Positions 24,302-36,400 of a stretch of DNA of 54,686 nucleotides are shown one piece after another. Within the stretch, counting starts at the first letter, position 1, and every line of letters starts with the position of its first letter. Made by a program: the position numbers and the translations under genes. A model generated the notes under the pieces. It was not told where the DNA came from. It was given only the letters and a program-made list of their open reading frames with translations, and ran no database searches. Origin of the DNA: a virus; the IMG/VR virus record IMGVR_UViG_3300020469_000060, positions 1 through 54,686 of that record. One strand, written 5' to 3'.

Positions 24302-27300
24302 TACGCTAATGCAATAACTCTAAGATCTTTAACTCTAGGTACATAAACTTGATTAGTAGAACTTAATACAAGTTTAATTCTATAGAATCTAAATGGTTGC
24401 AAGTTATCCATAGTAAAGGTGTACTCTTTAAATTCAAGATTATTACTATTAAAATCGAGAACATTGGTTTTTTGAATCAGCGTGTCGGATTGACCGTCAC
24501 TATCTTTCAAAGAAACTATCTCTCCATTTGGTTTGAAATTAAGATATCCAGGGAACGGTGCAAACACTGGATTTGCTGTTGGTTGGTCACTAACACAATA
24601 GAATGCTCTGATGTCAGAGTATGTATTAATATATCCATTAAGAATTATTTTAATTGAAGATGCTGAGTTCTCTAAAGAAAGTTCCCTTGAGATATACTGG
24701 AATGCTGATGGATCGGAATCAATAGTATTTACTCTAGAATCCGTTATGTAATCTGTAACAGAATTATTAATTCTATTTGTAGAAAGAATGGTATTCATTC
24801 TTTGAGCATCAATAACAGGACTTACTCTAGTATCAACAGAATTTAAGAACATTCTCAACGACATTGACTTATTGCCGGGGATAGCAGTAAGTTTTTGAGT
24901 TTCATTAACTTTGGAGAATATTGCTTTAGGTGATGTAAGGAAATTGGGTTTATTTAAGGTAACTGGTTCAAATCCACTATCAACGAATGGAATTTCATTA
25001 CCACTAATTCCTGTTGATGTTGTAGATCTTAATTGAGCACTAATTGTAGATCCTTGAACAGTTTGTGAATGAATCATCGGAGTAACAATTTCATATGGAA
25101 TATTTTGAGTTGCTCCAATATTGTATCCACCTGTAGACTTTGTATCTTGAATATAAAGTCTTGGAAAAGTATCATTTTGTCTTTCAACACTGCGATCTAA
25201 ATTATTTGCATTAAATAATTCGGACATATCAAGTTTTATGTAATAAGAATCTAAACTTATTGGGTCTGCAATTGTAACTTGATTCATATCATGAATCTTA
25301 TTAATTCTTGCAAGATTAACTCCGGATAACTCATATTTGTAAACTAATGTTCCAGCTGGATAAGATGCTCTATTTGCACCTCTAGTGATTGTTCCTCCTA
25401 TATTATTACCGGATACTGCAGTGTATTCGATAATTTCGTCACCAATCTTTATATATCCTGCATTGTTGTTAGCAACAGGAACTCCTTCAAAGTTGACAAA
25501 ATTTGCACTAGACTCAACAGAAATTGCACCTTGGGAACCTGTTTCATATGCAAGTGAGAGTTTTGTTGGAACTACATCAGATTCAACTCCAGATATATCA
25601 ACTCTATTATCAGCAAAATACATTCCATGATTTGTATGATTTATTTTAATATGCAAACCATCCGAATCAACTGTATCATTATTAATAGATACAATATTAA
25701 CTCCACCACCAGAAGTAGAATTTAATTCTTTTCTGCTAGTAGAATCAGTATAGAACATAGTATTTGCCACACCAGTTACAAACTCACCGATCACGTTATC
25801 TAAAACAATAGTATTTGTTGCGCCAATATTACCGAGAGTTAATTTCATATCTCTACCAACAGCACCATATGCTGCAGTAGTAGGGGTTATGACATCACCT
25901 ACTTGATAACCAGTTCCCCCATTTCCAGTAATTGTTGCCCCAATAGCAACTCCATTCTGAACAGTTAATGATACTTGAGCACCAGATCCATTGCCAGAAA
26001 TATTGACAATATCAACAGTTCTAGTTTCGGAATTTCCTGAAGAAGGTGTATAACCAACTCCTACATTAGATAATGTCAAAGTTCCTGTAGCAGAACCACC
26101 AACACCAATCAAGTTACCACTTGCGTTGGTGCTAGATTGATCGAATGTATTACCTAATGTGTGAGTATTTGTAACATCAAATGTAGATGAAAGACCAATT
26201 CTAAGTCTTCTTGATTTTAATTCAATAGAATCTGGTAACAGATTTGCAATTTGTCTATTTCCTTTAGTTAATTCTGGACTATAAACATCAATAGTACCAG
26301 ATGCTTCAAATTCTGCTCTATACAAATTAAATTTCAAATCTTCCCACTGACTTGCTTCCCATCCAGATGCATTTTGAGATTTGAATAGAGAACCCAAAAA
26401 TGGTTGTGAAGAAATTAAAGTATCTGTAAGGAAATCATCCTGACCAATTCTAGCAATGAATGTGCTATACTTTGTAGAATTTGTTGAAAGGCAAATGGCA
26501 TATTCCTTTCTTCCTTCTAGGTAGATCGGAGCTTTAAATGTAAATGAGGTTGCGATAGAACTATCATTAGAAATTGAAACTTCATCTGGATCAAGAATAA
26601 CCTCAGAAAGAGGAAGAACTCTAGATGTAGGAATTCCACCTTCAACTGTTCTGATCTGTAAAGTGATGGGAATTTCCATATCATCTTTAGACCTGAAGAA
26701 AATGTCACATCTTGTTAAGAAAATACCAGTTTCATCATCAACAGTAAATGTTTGTGCAAGAGGATCATACCATGCAGTAATAGTATCTGGAGAAGTTCTA
26801 TTAACTACGCTAGTTCCAACAATTTGTGTTCCTGAAGATTTACTAACAGTTTGTTGACCAAACTCTTTCTTATCTTCAAGACGTACATTCCTAATAGAAC
26901 CTTCATTCTGAATAATTCCAGTAGCTGAATATAATTCAGAAGCAGTAGTGGTTACATTTTCAGCATCATTGGTTATATTGCTGGAAAGAGTAAATGATCT
27001 AATACCTGATTCAAATCTTGGATGGTATGAAGTTGTCGTTTCTGGAATGTAGAAACTACCAATAAGAGATGATGTATTATCTACAACAAGTTTTAAATCA
27101 GAAACTGTTGCTGTGGCACCACTACTTTCTCCAACAAGTAAAGTTCCAACTTCAACATATCCATAATATAAACCTTGAGTTTCATTTGATAATGAATAGG
27201 TATCAATATTCAGAATGGTTGAAGTTGAATTATATGAGGAAGGAATTAATTGTCCGTTGTATGGATTTTCAAGATAAGTTTTAGTTGCTGCATCATAAGG

Positions 27301-30300
27301 ACCTTCTTTATGGTTTATCTGTGCAACTCTTGCATAGAACTTAGGAGAAATAATACCTTTTTTAATAGGAACACTGCGAATATTTTCTCCAACAGTAAAT
27401 GTTCCTGAAGTCATTGTAATTTCAATTAATTTAGGAACACAATATCTAGATACGTCAATACCATCAAAGAATGGGAATACTTTAGTCCCTGGTTTAAGTT
27501 TCTTAGAAATAAATTCAATATTTCTAGATCTCATAAATGGGACAAGATCTCTACTTACTGATCTATCATTTACTGAAGTTTTTTCATATTCTTCGTGAAC
27601 AATAGTTCTCGTTCCGCCTCTAGATTCTGTTCCAATATCAAAGGTTTCTTGAAGTTCTTCTTGAGAAATTGTAGTAGAATTTCTTCTTACCCACTGGCCA
27701 GGTCCTTGAGTTCCATCAAGTTTCTTTGTACTCTCCGAAATGGCATCAGTTGCTGCTCTACTTTCAGATTCGACTGTATCTAACACACCGGTCCAATTAG
27801 TTTCCCAAGAATCCCAGAGAATAGGGATAAATCCTGTTTGAGCATCTAATTCATTTGTTCTTTCATAGTAATCAACAGTAGCGGCATAATTACCTTCAGT
27901 TTCAATAATTCTAGTTTGAACTCTAACAGTATCAACCCAAGTATCTGAAGCGGGAGTCAATTCGATTGTTCCTTGCCAGAAACTTACTGTGAATGGTGTT
28001 ATAGTTTCAGATCTAGTTGCAAAGGTCTGTTGTAACCAATCAACCTCAGCATAATCTAAAGTTAAAATGTCATTACTTCTTGCGACATTTTCTCCTTCAA
28101 TTACATTGAATTTAAAATCAGTTGTGGAAGCAACTTCCTCAACAGGTCCAAGTACAAGATCTACTGAATTTGTATAGTGTTTTGGTCTTAACTCTTTATT
28201 TTTTCTGTCAATAGAGTTATTAAGAGTTGCCTTTGTTTCTTGCGATTTAAAAGAATTAAAGTTATCTACAAAGAAACCACTTTTAAACCTATTAAGACCA
28301 TCAGAATCTGAAATAAATGAACTTTCAGTTTTAGATTCAAGCAGAGATAGTGAAGTATAATATTCAAGATTTCTAATTCTATTTTCAAGTTGCTTAATAT
28401 CAGACATTCTGTATCTCTTATTTTCCAAGAATTTAAGAGATGCTTGTTCCGGATTGAACAGATACGGGGGCAACTTGATTGTAGCAAGTTCCATCGCATC
28501 ATCAATGGCAACTGGAGGTTCTGGTTTATCTGCAGGTGTTCCATAAACAATTTGGAACTTACCGTCTTTAGTCAGGAATAATCTATCAATTCTTCCAAGA
28601 AAGTATGAGAAATCAAAGATTAAACTTTCTTGAGAAGCAAGTGAATTTGCTGCAGAGTTGCCAGACTGGTTAAATGTTCTACCTGCAAATTCTAATGGAG
28701 AACGTGCTCCTTCAGTAACCGTATATATGGAAACTCTTGGTCGTATATCTATAATATCACTATTAGAGATGCCATCAACAGATTGAATTTCTGTCGCATA
28801 GTCAAAAGAGTTATAACTTTCAACTGTAGTCAAATCTCCAGAATCTGCTGTTCCATATCCAGCAGACGCAAAATACACTCTAATTTTCTTAGTTGGTGCT
28901 GCAGAAGATGATCTTCTTTTAATAGAACCATATGAATAAATGGTTTTTTGTTGCCCAGTACTAAATGTAAAATTGGATGAAATATTAAAACTTTCTTCAA
29001 CAATCGAACTAATTATACCTTCAACTAAACTTTGTTGGAAGATTACAGTTTCACCTTCAATAAAATCAATTTGGTTATTAACAATATATGATGCACTGGC
29101 ACTACCAGGTTTTCCAACACAAACAGCAATTGCTCCACTTGTCTGCCCAATAAGAATCTCTCCATCTAAAACATCTTGAGTTGTAGATGTTTGACTTATA
29201 ACAGAAGAGAACGTCATTGTTGGGGCAACAGGATCATTAATCCCATTAGATTCATAAATTCCGTGTATTTCTAAAACATCAGGGACATTAAGGGAAATTA
29301 GTTCATCTTCAACTCTTGTACCATATGGATAATTTCCATGATCCAATCCATTATTTAATGTTGTAGCACCTATTCCTGAACCTTCAATTCTCGATTTACT
29401 TATAACAATAGAAGAAACATTTGTTTTAATTTTTACTTTAGATTTTGGTTTAGATTTTGTTAAAGTTGTAAGTAATGTTGCTGTTCCAGAACCAGTTCCA
29501 GTATTAAATATATTTTCAAGTTTAGTTCGATCAAAATTAAATGACATCTTATCAGCAGTCAATTCAATTGTAGTTCCATCATCATCTCGTATTAAAGAAT
29601 ATCTTTCCGCAGTGAAGGGTAAAAATATTTCATTTGCACCTGCTTCAGGGGAAGATGCAGTATTAATAGAACCATTAGCAAGAATAGATATTGGGAATGA
29701 CTTTCTAATGGTGATTATAGATTCGTTTAAATTTATTGTTGCAATGTTCTGTTTTGATAACTTTGTATATAATGTATTATCTGAGGACTTATCTAATCCT
29801 GTTCTAACAATATTCATGTCAGAAACATTGACCACACCAGATGAGTGTAAACCACCATGCACAACACCAGCAACAGTGTGAATACCTGTCACAGTAACAC
29901 CAGTATTAGATACTGCAGTTACTTTAACCATTGTTTTATCATTTGAGGTATCAAGATTAGAATATGTTAATAGATCTCCAACTCTTACATTATCTAAAAA
30001 TCTTGGATTTGCACTCTGAACATTTCCGACATCACTAACTGTTGCAACACCAACATTAAATGCTTTAGTTTGAACAACATCTCCCGCAAAAGTATTAATA
30101 CCAACTAACCCATCATCGGTTCCAAAAACAGATTTAATATCTGCTATTGATTTTTCTGTAACTGCAATGGCAACTCTACCATTTGCAACACCGTCAAAAA
30201 TTAATGGTTCATTTTCAATAAACGATCCATTTCTATCATAAACAATAATATTAGCAGATGTAGAGACAGGTTCTCTAAGAAAACCAGTAGCACCACTATT

Positions 30301-31812
30301 TGCACCTTTTATAAAAGTAGGAACAGTTAAAGTGTGTGCTTGGTTTAGGGTAATGAGTGTAAATGGTTGTACGTCAAATAGGGAAAGACCCCACTCATTA
30401 GTATTTGAATTATCTGTAGAATATGAACCAGACTCTAATTTAAAGTCATATACTCTAGCAACACCAACTTCGTTCCCAGGAGCTACTGCAGAATCCTGAA
30501 CTTCTTCGCAACGAGAATCTCTCAAACTTAAAACAAAGGTCTTACCAACGCCAATTTCATTTGGTGTTCTGAATACTCTATTGAGTTTTAATGTTGTTCC
30601 GGTATTATATGATAATGACTCACCATCTACATCTCTTGTAGTTCTTGGTTTATCAAGATCGATAAAAGTCGGAGTTGTAGTTTCAATCTCATATCCTTTT
30701 ACATATGCCTTTCCTGAAGATACTTTAAGGATAGCTAAATCTTCAGATGCTAAAGAACCACCATAAGTAAAATCTCCTGCAGAGAGTAATCCACCATTTC
30801 CTTGATTATTATTTAAAGAGTTTACTACAGATACATCAAAAGGTTTTACTGCGTAATGACCACTCTCATCAAAAGTTCTTTGTGCAAGTGTATCAACTAA
30901 ATCTTCACGGAATACTTGATTTGATCCTCCATTTGTAGATTTAATTTGAGTCCTTAAAACCCCATCTTCAATAACTGCCAATTCGACAAAATTATTATCA
31001 TCAAAATCATCAAGTGGTTTTTTGAAGAGACTTACAGAAATTTTGAGTCTATCTGCTCCAGGTGCGGCAAAATTATTGAACCCCTGAGAGTTATCATTAA
31101 GACTTTCATCTAAATCGGAAGTTATAATTTCTTCTCTAATTTGAAGACCAATCCTATAATTTGGTCTATTAGTGTATTGATCAAGAATTAAAGTTTCCGT
31201 ATCTACTTGAACAAAATGACCTCTAATAAAGTATACACCTTGTTGAATTTGGAATGCAGAACCAATAGAACTTGCATTTTGTACAAAAGTTACTGCAAAT
31301 GGACTATTTGCGGGAATTGTAGAATTTCCTAAAAGATTGGAATTGATTGATGTGCTACAAACTAATTCTTCATTGTCAAAAAATTGCTCGGTCGCATTAT
31401 TTGATGTATTTGAATTTAAATAATTTATATAAAGTGTTAAATTTCCATTTGAAGAATCGTTTGGAAGAAGAACACTATCTACAACAGCAGTTACACCAGA
31501 CTGTTGACCTGTAATTTTTAGACCTACAAGTTGATCTGCATAAGCAGCAACAGGAACACCTTGGAAGGTATTATTTAACTGGACATTATAATAAAGCTGA
31601 GTGTATCCAGTATTACCTGGAATTACTTTTGATCCTTCCTTAAAGAAGTGCTGCCCAAACTTTTCGATCTGATTTTGTAAGATCGATTGAAGAGATGTTA
31701 ATTCTCTTGCCTGTACTGGATAACCAGGTTTGAATAATACTTTATGAAAATCACTAGACGGATCGTAATCATCAAAATATGGCGATACGTTGAGATTAGT
31801 TTGTTGTGGCAT
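24301..31812 (-). CDS. giant DUF4815-type baseplate/tail structural protein
   Basis: A 2503-aa protein in the gene 9-12 interval of T4. The N-terminus (LNVSPYFDDYDPSSDFHKVLFKPGYPVQARELTSLQ) is the start of the DUF4815 family seen in marine myoviruses, probably a baseplate or fiber protein. The rest is beta-rich. It includes a GxGY repeat pair near residue 1950 (NVGVGYTPSSG, NGGTGYQVGDVI), an IDdE...RG module near 2100-2150 (KIGDEIIEYTAV, ITRGAN), and a C-terminal part with HPRFESGIRSF and HSQTVQGSTISAQL-like segments. It starts 6 bases after the gp8 stop. Whether it does the job of T4 gp9, gp10 or gp11 cannot be told from sequence alone. Confidence 0.85.
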   Translation of the reverse strand: MPQQTNLNVSPYFDDYDPSSDFHKVLFKPGYPVQARELTSLQSILQNQIEKFGQHFFKEGSKVIPGNTGYTQLYYNVQLNNTFQGVPVAAYADQLVGLKITGQQSGVTAVVDSVLLPNDSSNGNLTLYINYLNSNTSNNATEQFFDNEELVCSTSINSNLLGNSTIPANSPFAVTFVQNASSIGSAFQIQQGVYFIRGHFVQVDTETLILDQYTNRPNYRIGLQIREEIITSDLDESLNDNSQGFNNFAAPGADRLKISVSLFKKPLDDFDDNNFVELAVIEDGVLRTQIKSTNGGSNQVFREDLVDTLAQRTFDESGHYAVKPFDVSVVNSLNNNQGNGGLLSAGDFTYGGSLASEDLAILKVSSGKAYVKGYEIETTTPTFIDLDKPRTTRDVDGESLSYNTGTTLKLNRVFRTPNEIGVGKTFVLSLRDSRCEEVQDSAVAPGNEVGVARVYDFKLESGSYSTDNSNTNEWGLSLFDVQPFTLITLNQAHTLTVPTFIKGANSGATGFLREPVSTSANIIVYDRNGSFIENEPLIFDGVANGRVAIAVTEKSIADIKSVFGTDDGLVGINTFAGDVVQTKAFNVGVATVSDVGNVQSANPRFLDNVRVGDLLTYSNLDTSNDKTMVKVTAVSNTGVTVTGIHTVAGVVHGGLHSSGVVNVSDMNIVRTGLDKSSDNTLYTKLSKQNIATINLNESIITIRKSFPISILANGSINTASSPEAGANEIFLPFTAERYSLIRDDDGTTIELTADKMSFNFDRTKLENIFNTGTGSGTATLLTTLTKSKPKSKVKIKTNVSSIVISKSRIEGSGIGATTLNNGLDHGNYPYGTRVEDELISLNVPDVLEIHGIYESNGINDPVAPTMTFSSVISQTSTTQDVLDGEILIGQTSGAIAVCVGKPGSASASYIVNNQIDFIEGETVIFQQSLVEGIISSIVEESFNISSNFTFSTGQQKTIYSYGSIKRRSSSAAPTKKIRVYFASAGYGTADSGDLTTVESYNSFDYATEIQSVDGISNSDIIDIRPRVSIYTVTEGARSPLEFAGRTFNQSGNSAANSLASQESLIFDFSYFLGRIDRLFLTKDGKFQIVYGTPADKPEPPVAIDDAMELATIKLPPYLFNPEQASLKFLENKRYRMSDIKQLENRIRNLEYYTSLSLLESKTESSFISDSDGLNRFKSGFFVDNFNSFKSQETKATLNNSIDRKNKELRPKHYTNSVDLVLGPVEEVASTTDFKFNVIEGENVARSNDILTLDYAEVDWLQQTFATRSETITPFTVSFWQGTIELTPASDTWVDTVRVQTRIIETEGNYAATVDYYERTNELDAQTGFIPILWDSWETNWTGVLDTVESESRAATDAISESTKKLDGTQGPGQWVRRNSTTISQEELQETFDIGTESRGGTRTIVHEEYEKTSVNDRSVSRDLVPFMRSRNIEFISKKLKPGTKVFPFFDGIDVSRYCVPKLIEITMTSGTFTVGENIRSVPIKKGIISPKFYARVAQINHKEGPYDAATKTYLENPYNGQLIPSSYNSTSTILNIDTYSLSNETQGLYYGYVEVGTLLVGESSGATATVSDLKLVVDNTSSLIGSFYIPETTTSYHPRFESGIRSFTLSSNITNDAENVTTTASELYSATGIIQNEGSIRNVRLEDKKEFGQQTVSKSSGTQIVGTSVVNRTSPDTITAWYDPLAQTFTVDDETGIFLTRCDIFFRSKDDMEIPITLQIRTVEGGIPTSRVLPLSEVILDPDEVSISNDSSIATSFTFKAPIYLEGRKEYAICLSTNSTKYSTFIARIGQDDFLTDTLISSQPFLGSLFKSQNASGWEASQWEDLKFNLYRAEFEASGTIDVYSPELTKGNRQIANLLPDSIELKSRRLRIGLSSTFDVTNTHTLGNTFDQSSTNASGNLIGVGGSATGTLTLSNVGVGYTPSSGNSETRTVDIVNISGNGSGAQVSLTVQNGVAIGATITGNGGTGYQVGDVITPTTAAYGAVGRDMKLTLGNIGATNTIVLDNVIGEFVTGVANTMFYTDSTSRKELNSTSGGGVNIVSINNDTVDSDGLHIKINHTNHGMYFADNRVDISGVESDVVPTKLSLAYETGSQGAISVESSANFVNFEGVPVANNNAGYIKIGDEIIEYTAVSGNNIGGTITRGANRASYPAGTLVYKYELSGVNLARINKIHDMNQVTIADPISLDSYYIKLDMSELFNANNLDRSVERQNDTFPRLYIQDTKSTGGYNIGATQNIPYEIVTPMIHSQTVQGSTISAQLRSTTSTGISGNEIPFVDSGFEPVTLNKPNFLTSPKAIFSKVNETQKLTAIPGNKSMSLRMFLNSVDTRVSPVIDAQRMNTILSTNRINNSVTDYITDSRVNTIDSDPSAFQYISRELSLENSASSIKIILNGYINTYSDIRAFYCVSDQPTANPVFAPFPGYLNFKPNGEIVSLKDSDGQSDTLIQKTNVLDFNSNNLEFKEYTFTMDNLQPFRFYRIKLVLSSTNQVYVPRVKDLRVIALA

Positions 31813-31818
31813 AATCCT

Positions 31819-33381
31819 TTAGAACTGCAAAATAATTTTTATGTCTTCCTTTTGATTTGACGATCTAATAATAGAAGGTCTATTATCAACGTAAATAATG
31901 TTACCAGATTGTTTTTGAACTTCCGGTAACGCAATCCCGTCTTGGAACTCTATTCCAAAATAATATGTCCTATTATTTATTACTGTAGAGACACCCGTAT
32001 AACTACTATCAATTGACAATGAAGAATTTGTTCCATTATCAGGAATAACTGTAAGATTTCCACTCACATCAGGTGAACTTGTAAACTCAGATAAATCAAA
32101 TCCATATCTAGGTTTGATAATATCAGTACCATCTACTGTATTAAAACCTACTAGATTTCTATCCTGCCAAAATTTTAAAACTCCTGTAGTTTGATCATAA
32201 TTAACAACTCTACCAAAAGCAGTTGTCCCAAGAGAAATTGTTTGCGAAATAAATGAGTTTGCTACAAACTCTGCAGTACTATACCCTGCTCCAACTAACT
32301 TTAATGCACCAACAACACTTGCTTTTGATTTATTTAAAATTGTTGAAGAACCTAATTCCGTAGGATTTTCTACAATACCAACTCTTGCAATTTTATTGCC
32401 AGTAACAAAATCTGGATCTTGGGTATCATTTTCAATTCTTGCATATAGTAATAAATTTGATGCACCAAGTTCTTTATAAATGTCTTTACCATGACCACCT
32501 TGTGGAGGAATGATAACATCAAATGTTGGTCTAGTAGTTCCTGTCGGAACACCTCCTGCAACTAAATCTACAGTTCCATAAGTATATCCACTACCTTGGT
32601 TAGAAACCTCTACAGAACTAACTTGAGAATTCTCATCGACAGTAATAGTACATTGAGCACCAATACCATCTCCCCTAATTGGAACATCCCTATATTGTAA
32701 GTTTGCTGCTCCTATATTAAGACCTTTATTTGTTACTGTAACAATCTTGATAGACCCCCCAACAGCATTATCTCTAACAAGAGCATTATCCGAAGAAGTT
32801 TCCCAGTTGTTGGGAACGGGCATAAATTCAGTAGAATCAAATTTTATAATATCTGCAGGACTTAACGTATACAAATATTTCCAAATATAATCATCACCAC
32901 TAGAACCAGCAATTCTAGGTTCTAAATCAGTAAAAAGTGGTTCATCAAGAGATGGTTTTCCTGCTGGGTTATCGGGACTAGTTCCATTTTGTAAACAGAT
33001 GTAGACTCTAAAGTCTCTATTCATTACATAGAAAAATGACGAATATAGGTTTGTAGAACTTGAAACTGCAGCAGTGTTATTAACATTAATATCATGACGA
33101 TACATGTCATACTTCACACCAGAAGACCAAATTCTTTTTGGAATAACGTGCATAATATCTGAAGAAGTAATTTTCTTCATTGCAAGCATAGAATCCCAAT
33201 GGTTATTTTCATTATCAAAACTATCTCTTGGAGAAGGTGGTGAAGTTTCCCAATTAGAATCATAATCAGTAGAATTTGGTAAACCAACAAAAGTGTAATA
33301 AGAATTAGTGCTGGTTACAACACCAGCACGAAAATTCTTAGCATTCAAAATTCTAATTTGATCAGTAATTATTGCAGACAT
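31819..33381 (-). CDS. 8: gp8 baseplate wedge subunit
   Basis: A 520-aa wedge protein (T4 gp8 is 334 aa). Both ends match T4: SDIMHVIPKRIWSSGVKYD against LDAVIPRRDWGDTRYP, GDDYIWKYLYTLSPADI against GDGYVWEYLFEIPPDV, and the terminus IIYVDNRPSIIRSSNQKEDIKIILQF against MIYMENRPPIIMAMDQTEEINILFTF. The extra length lies in the middle (about residues 215-460) and carries a GxGY unit (SNQGSGYTYGTVDLVAGG). An AATAAATA late motif is 18 bases upstream. Confidence 0.93.
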   Translation of the reverse strand: MSAIITDQIRILNAKNFRAGVVTSTNSYYTFVGLPNSTDYDSNWETSPPSPRDSFDNENNHWDSMLAMKKITSSDIMHVIPKRIWSSGVKYDMYRHDINVNNTAAVSSSTNLYSSFFYVMNRDFRVYICLQNGTSPDNPAGKPSLDEPLFTDLEPRIAGSSGDDYIWKYLYTLSPADIIKFDSTEFMPVPNNWETSSDNALVRDNAVGGSIKIVTVTNKGLNIGAANLQYRDVPIRGDGIGAQCTITVDENSQVSSVEVSNQGSGYTYGTVDLVAGGVPTGTTRPTFDVIIPPQGGHGKDIYKELGASNLLLYARIENDTQDPDFVTGNKIARVGIVENPTELGSSTILNKSKASVVGALKLVGAGYSTAEFVANSFISQTISLGTTAFGRVVNYDQTTGVLKFWQDRNLVGFNTVDGTDIIKPRYGFDLSEFTSSPDVSGNLTVIPDNGTNSSLSIDSSYTGVSTVINNRTYYFGIEFQDGIALPEVQKQSGNIIYVDNRPSIIRSSNQKEDIKIILQF

Positions 33382-33399
33382 TTTGCCACAGTTTTTCTT

Positions 33400-33407
33400 T
33401 ATTTATT
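33400..33407 (-). promoter_or_regulatory. late promoter motif of gene 8
   Basis: AATAAATA on the minus strand, 18 bases before the gp8 ATG. Confidence 0.7.
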
Positions 33408-33423
33408 AGAGATATTATCTCGT

Positions 33424-36400
33424 TTATCCATAATTTACGAATCTCAGTGGTTCAGACCTTAAAATATTAGGTGATGTTGAAATTCCACCAATACCTTGCA
33501 TATTATATGCACTATATCCAATAGCAGTTTGTCTAGTCTCCACAGAAATTCTTCCCCAACTATATGAACCTTGATAGTTAGATGTTGTCATTCCAGTAGT
33601 TCCATTAAAATTAGCATCAAAATCAAATCCTACTGGAGGATTATCAACTTTTGCACGCACTCTTACTACTGCTGTTCCTATTCCACCAATAACTTTAGAA
33701 ATTGTTGATACTTCTACCGGTTCATAAACTCCATCAAGATATGAAGTACTTATCCCTAAAACATTACCTTCGCCATCATAAGATGTTATTGATGTAGTTG
33801 CAGATCCAATATTTGAATTATATAGAATAAATGCATCACCAACATCAATTTGAGTAATTGTTATGCCGATTCCGGGAGTGTACTTATGAGTTGTACCATT
33901 TTCTGCAACTGTAAAGGAATTGAGACCAAATACAACATCATTTGCTGGAATGTATAGGTCAAATAACGCAAATGTATCTGCTCCAATTGCTGTTGTTGCA
34001 AATCCAACAACAGTTCCAGAATCGCCACGATATCCTCCTGGGTAGTATACATTACATTCTTCAAAATTTTCCGATTCTGGTGGAGAAATTAAGACCTTTG
34101 GAGTGGATAATGTTGAATAACCAACTCCACCAGCATTTGTTATTGTAATGCCGGTAACAACTCCATTGGTAATAGTAGCACTAGCAGATGCTGTTGTAGT
34201 TGTTCCAATACCAACACCAGTTATGCTTGCTATACTTACGTTGGGAATATTCACATAACCCTTTCCACCATTTGTTATTGCAACTGAAGAAACAGTTCCT
34301 GCTGCAGAAACTGTTGCAGTCGCGGTTGCAGATTGCTTTTCAACTAATTGATGTATCTTGATTTTATCTTGGAAAAGTAATGACGTAGTATTTTCATTAT
34401 TTTGATTAAATACTGGTCTGGCAGTATCTAAGTGGAAAACAGTAGAACCAATACCCACAGATTTAATTAAGTTTGCTGACGGTAAAATATTAGGTTCATA
34501 GAATTTTCTTGATTTGGAAACTACAAGACCATCAATTATTCTATCTTCAGTTTGACGACACCAATCTACTGGTCTAGTTAACTCAACATCACTAGTATTT
34601 CCTGGACCATAATATGGAAATGTCTCTACAGTGTCTGTGGTAACAATATCATTAACAATTCTAGGATCTTCATTTAATCTAATATCATTAGACTTTATTC
34701 TAAGATCATCACCTATCTTGACAGTTTCAATAACTTCTTTAGTAACAACATCAGTTCCAGCTCCATTTCCTTTATAGAAAACAATTCTTAAGAAATCACC
34801 AACTCTAGGTGCTTCAGTAAAACGTATTCTATTACCCCCAGCAAATAAATAAGATTCTCCTGGAACTTGAAGAATATTATTCAGGAACACCAATAATAAT
34901 TGTGCTGGATCAATCTTAGATCCTCTAGATGCTATAATTGAAATTCTTTCGCCATTTCTAATCAACGGGAAGAGTTTTCTCTTACTGTCAATATAAGCAT
35001 TAACATTATCTAAAACTTCAAGTTCTCCAAGACTCCAACCATTAAAGTTGTCGTCAAAAGTTTTATCAATAGTAAGTTTAAATTCTTCAAAGTTTGAAGA
35101 ACCTGTAGTAGGAATACCAGTTTGTCCTCCTATTGGAATAGTTAAAATGTCTCCATTTCCATATGCATATCCAGTATTTGTAAATTCAAAAGAAACAACA
35201 CTAGACCCATTTCCAACTACAACATTAACTCTTGCTTGAGTACCGACTCCCGTTAGAGTATTTTCATCTGAATATACTAAAGGAATATTTGAATATGGTA
35301 ATGGTTCATCAAATATAATATCAGGAAGAACAGTATCAGATCCAATACCAATGTTAAGATTAAATCCAGGATTAGTAATATTGACGCTAGTAGAGATATT
35401 ACCAGTTCCAGTTATAACAGTTGTAAAACCAATATGCTGAATAGATGTAGTTGCCGTACTAACAATAGCACCTTCATCGGAAGAAACAAATGTATGTGTA
35501 TATTGACCACCAGTACGAACAGCATTTGATGTAGCACTTACAAATGTATGAATACCAGCAGAAACAGTAGCTGGATTAGTTCCGACATTAACAGTAATTG
35601 TAGTGGCAGTTACAGCAGAAATATCAAGAGTTGTATTTGCTGCAGGATCTGTCGCTCTAGGATATGTGTGATTAGAACCATGACTATCTTGAGCGCAAGT
35701 AAAGGTTAATGAATCAGTTTCAAGAGATATACCTCGATCGACAACTAAATTATGACTACCAATTGTAAGTTCTAAGTCTCCAGTATTATGATCATATGTA
35801 GCATCTGAAATATTAAAATATACAAAGGTTGAAAAACCAACAAAGGTTTGTATATTTTCGCCAGAAACATCCTCAAGCCTTAAAGGTCTATTCCACGAAT
35901 TTGTATCAAGATTTGGTCTGGGGTATGTTTTAACCCTAGTATTATTGTCACTACTACAAGTAAATCTTAGACTATTATCATTAATCGTAATGTAATCGCC
36001 TTGATTTAATTCATGATCTATTGGAATAGTTAGAGACAGAATTCCAGTTGTACCATCATAATCTGCATCCAATACATTATATGTAAGACCAGAAACTGCT
36101 CCTGAACTAATATTACTCGTAGCAGCACTAACATTAACAATACCATATGGAAGTGTCACTCCAATGCTTACCTGAGTTCCGGAGGGAATATCAAGTAAAG
36201 TTGGATTGCCTATAGTAAGATTGACTGAAGTGTTTCCAACTCCAATACTTGCAACTTTAGAAAGAGATGCTTTCTTAATTGTACCAATACCAATATAAGT
36301 ATTCGTCCCGTCATAAACTTCATTAAGAATACCGAATACACTATTTTGGTTATCAATAAAGATTTCTGTTGTACCAGCAGAAACTATGTGATTTGTTTCT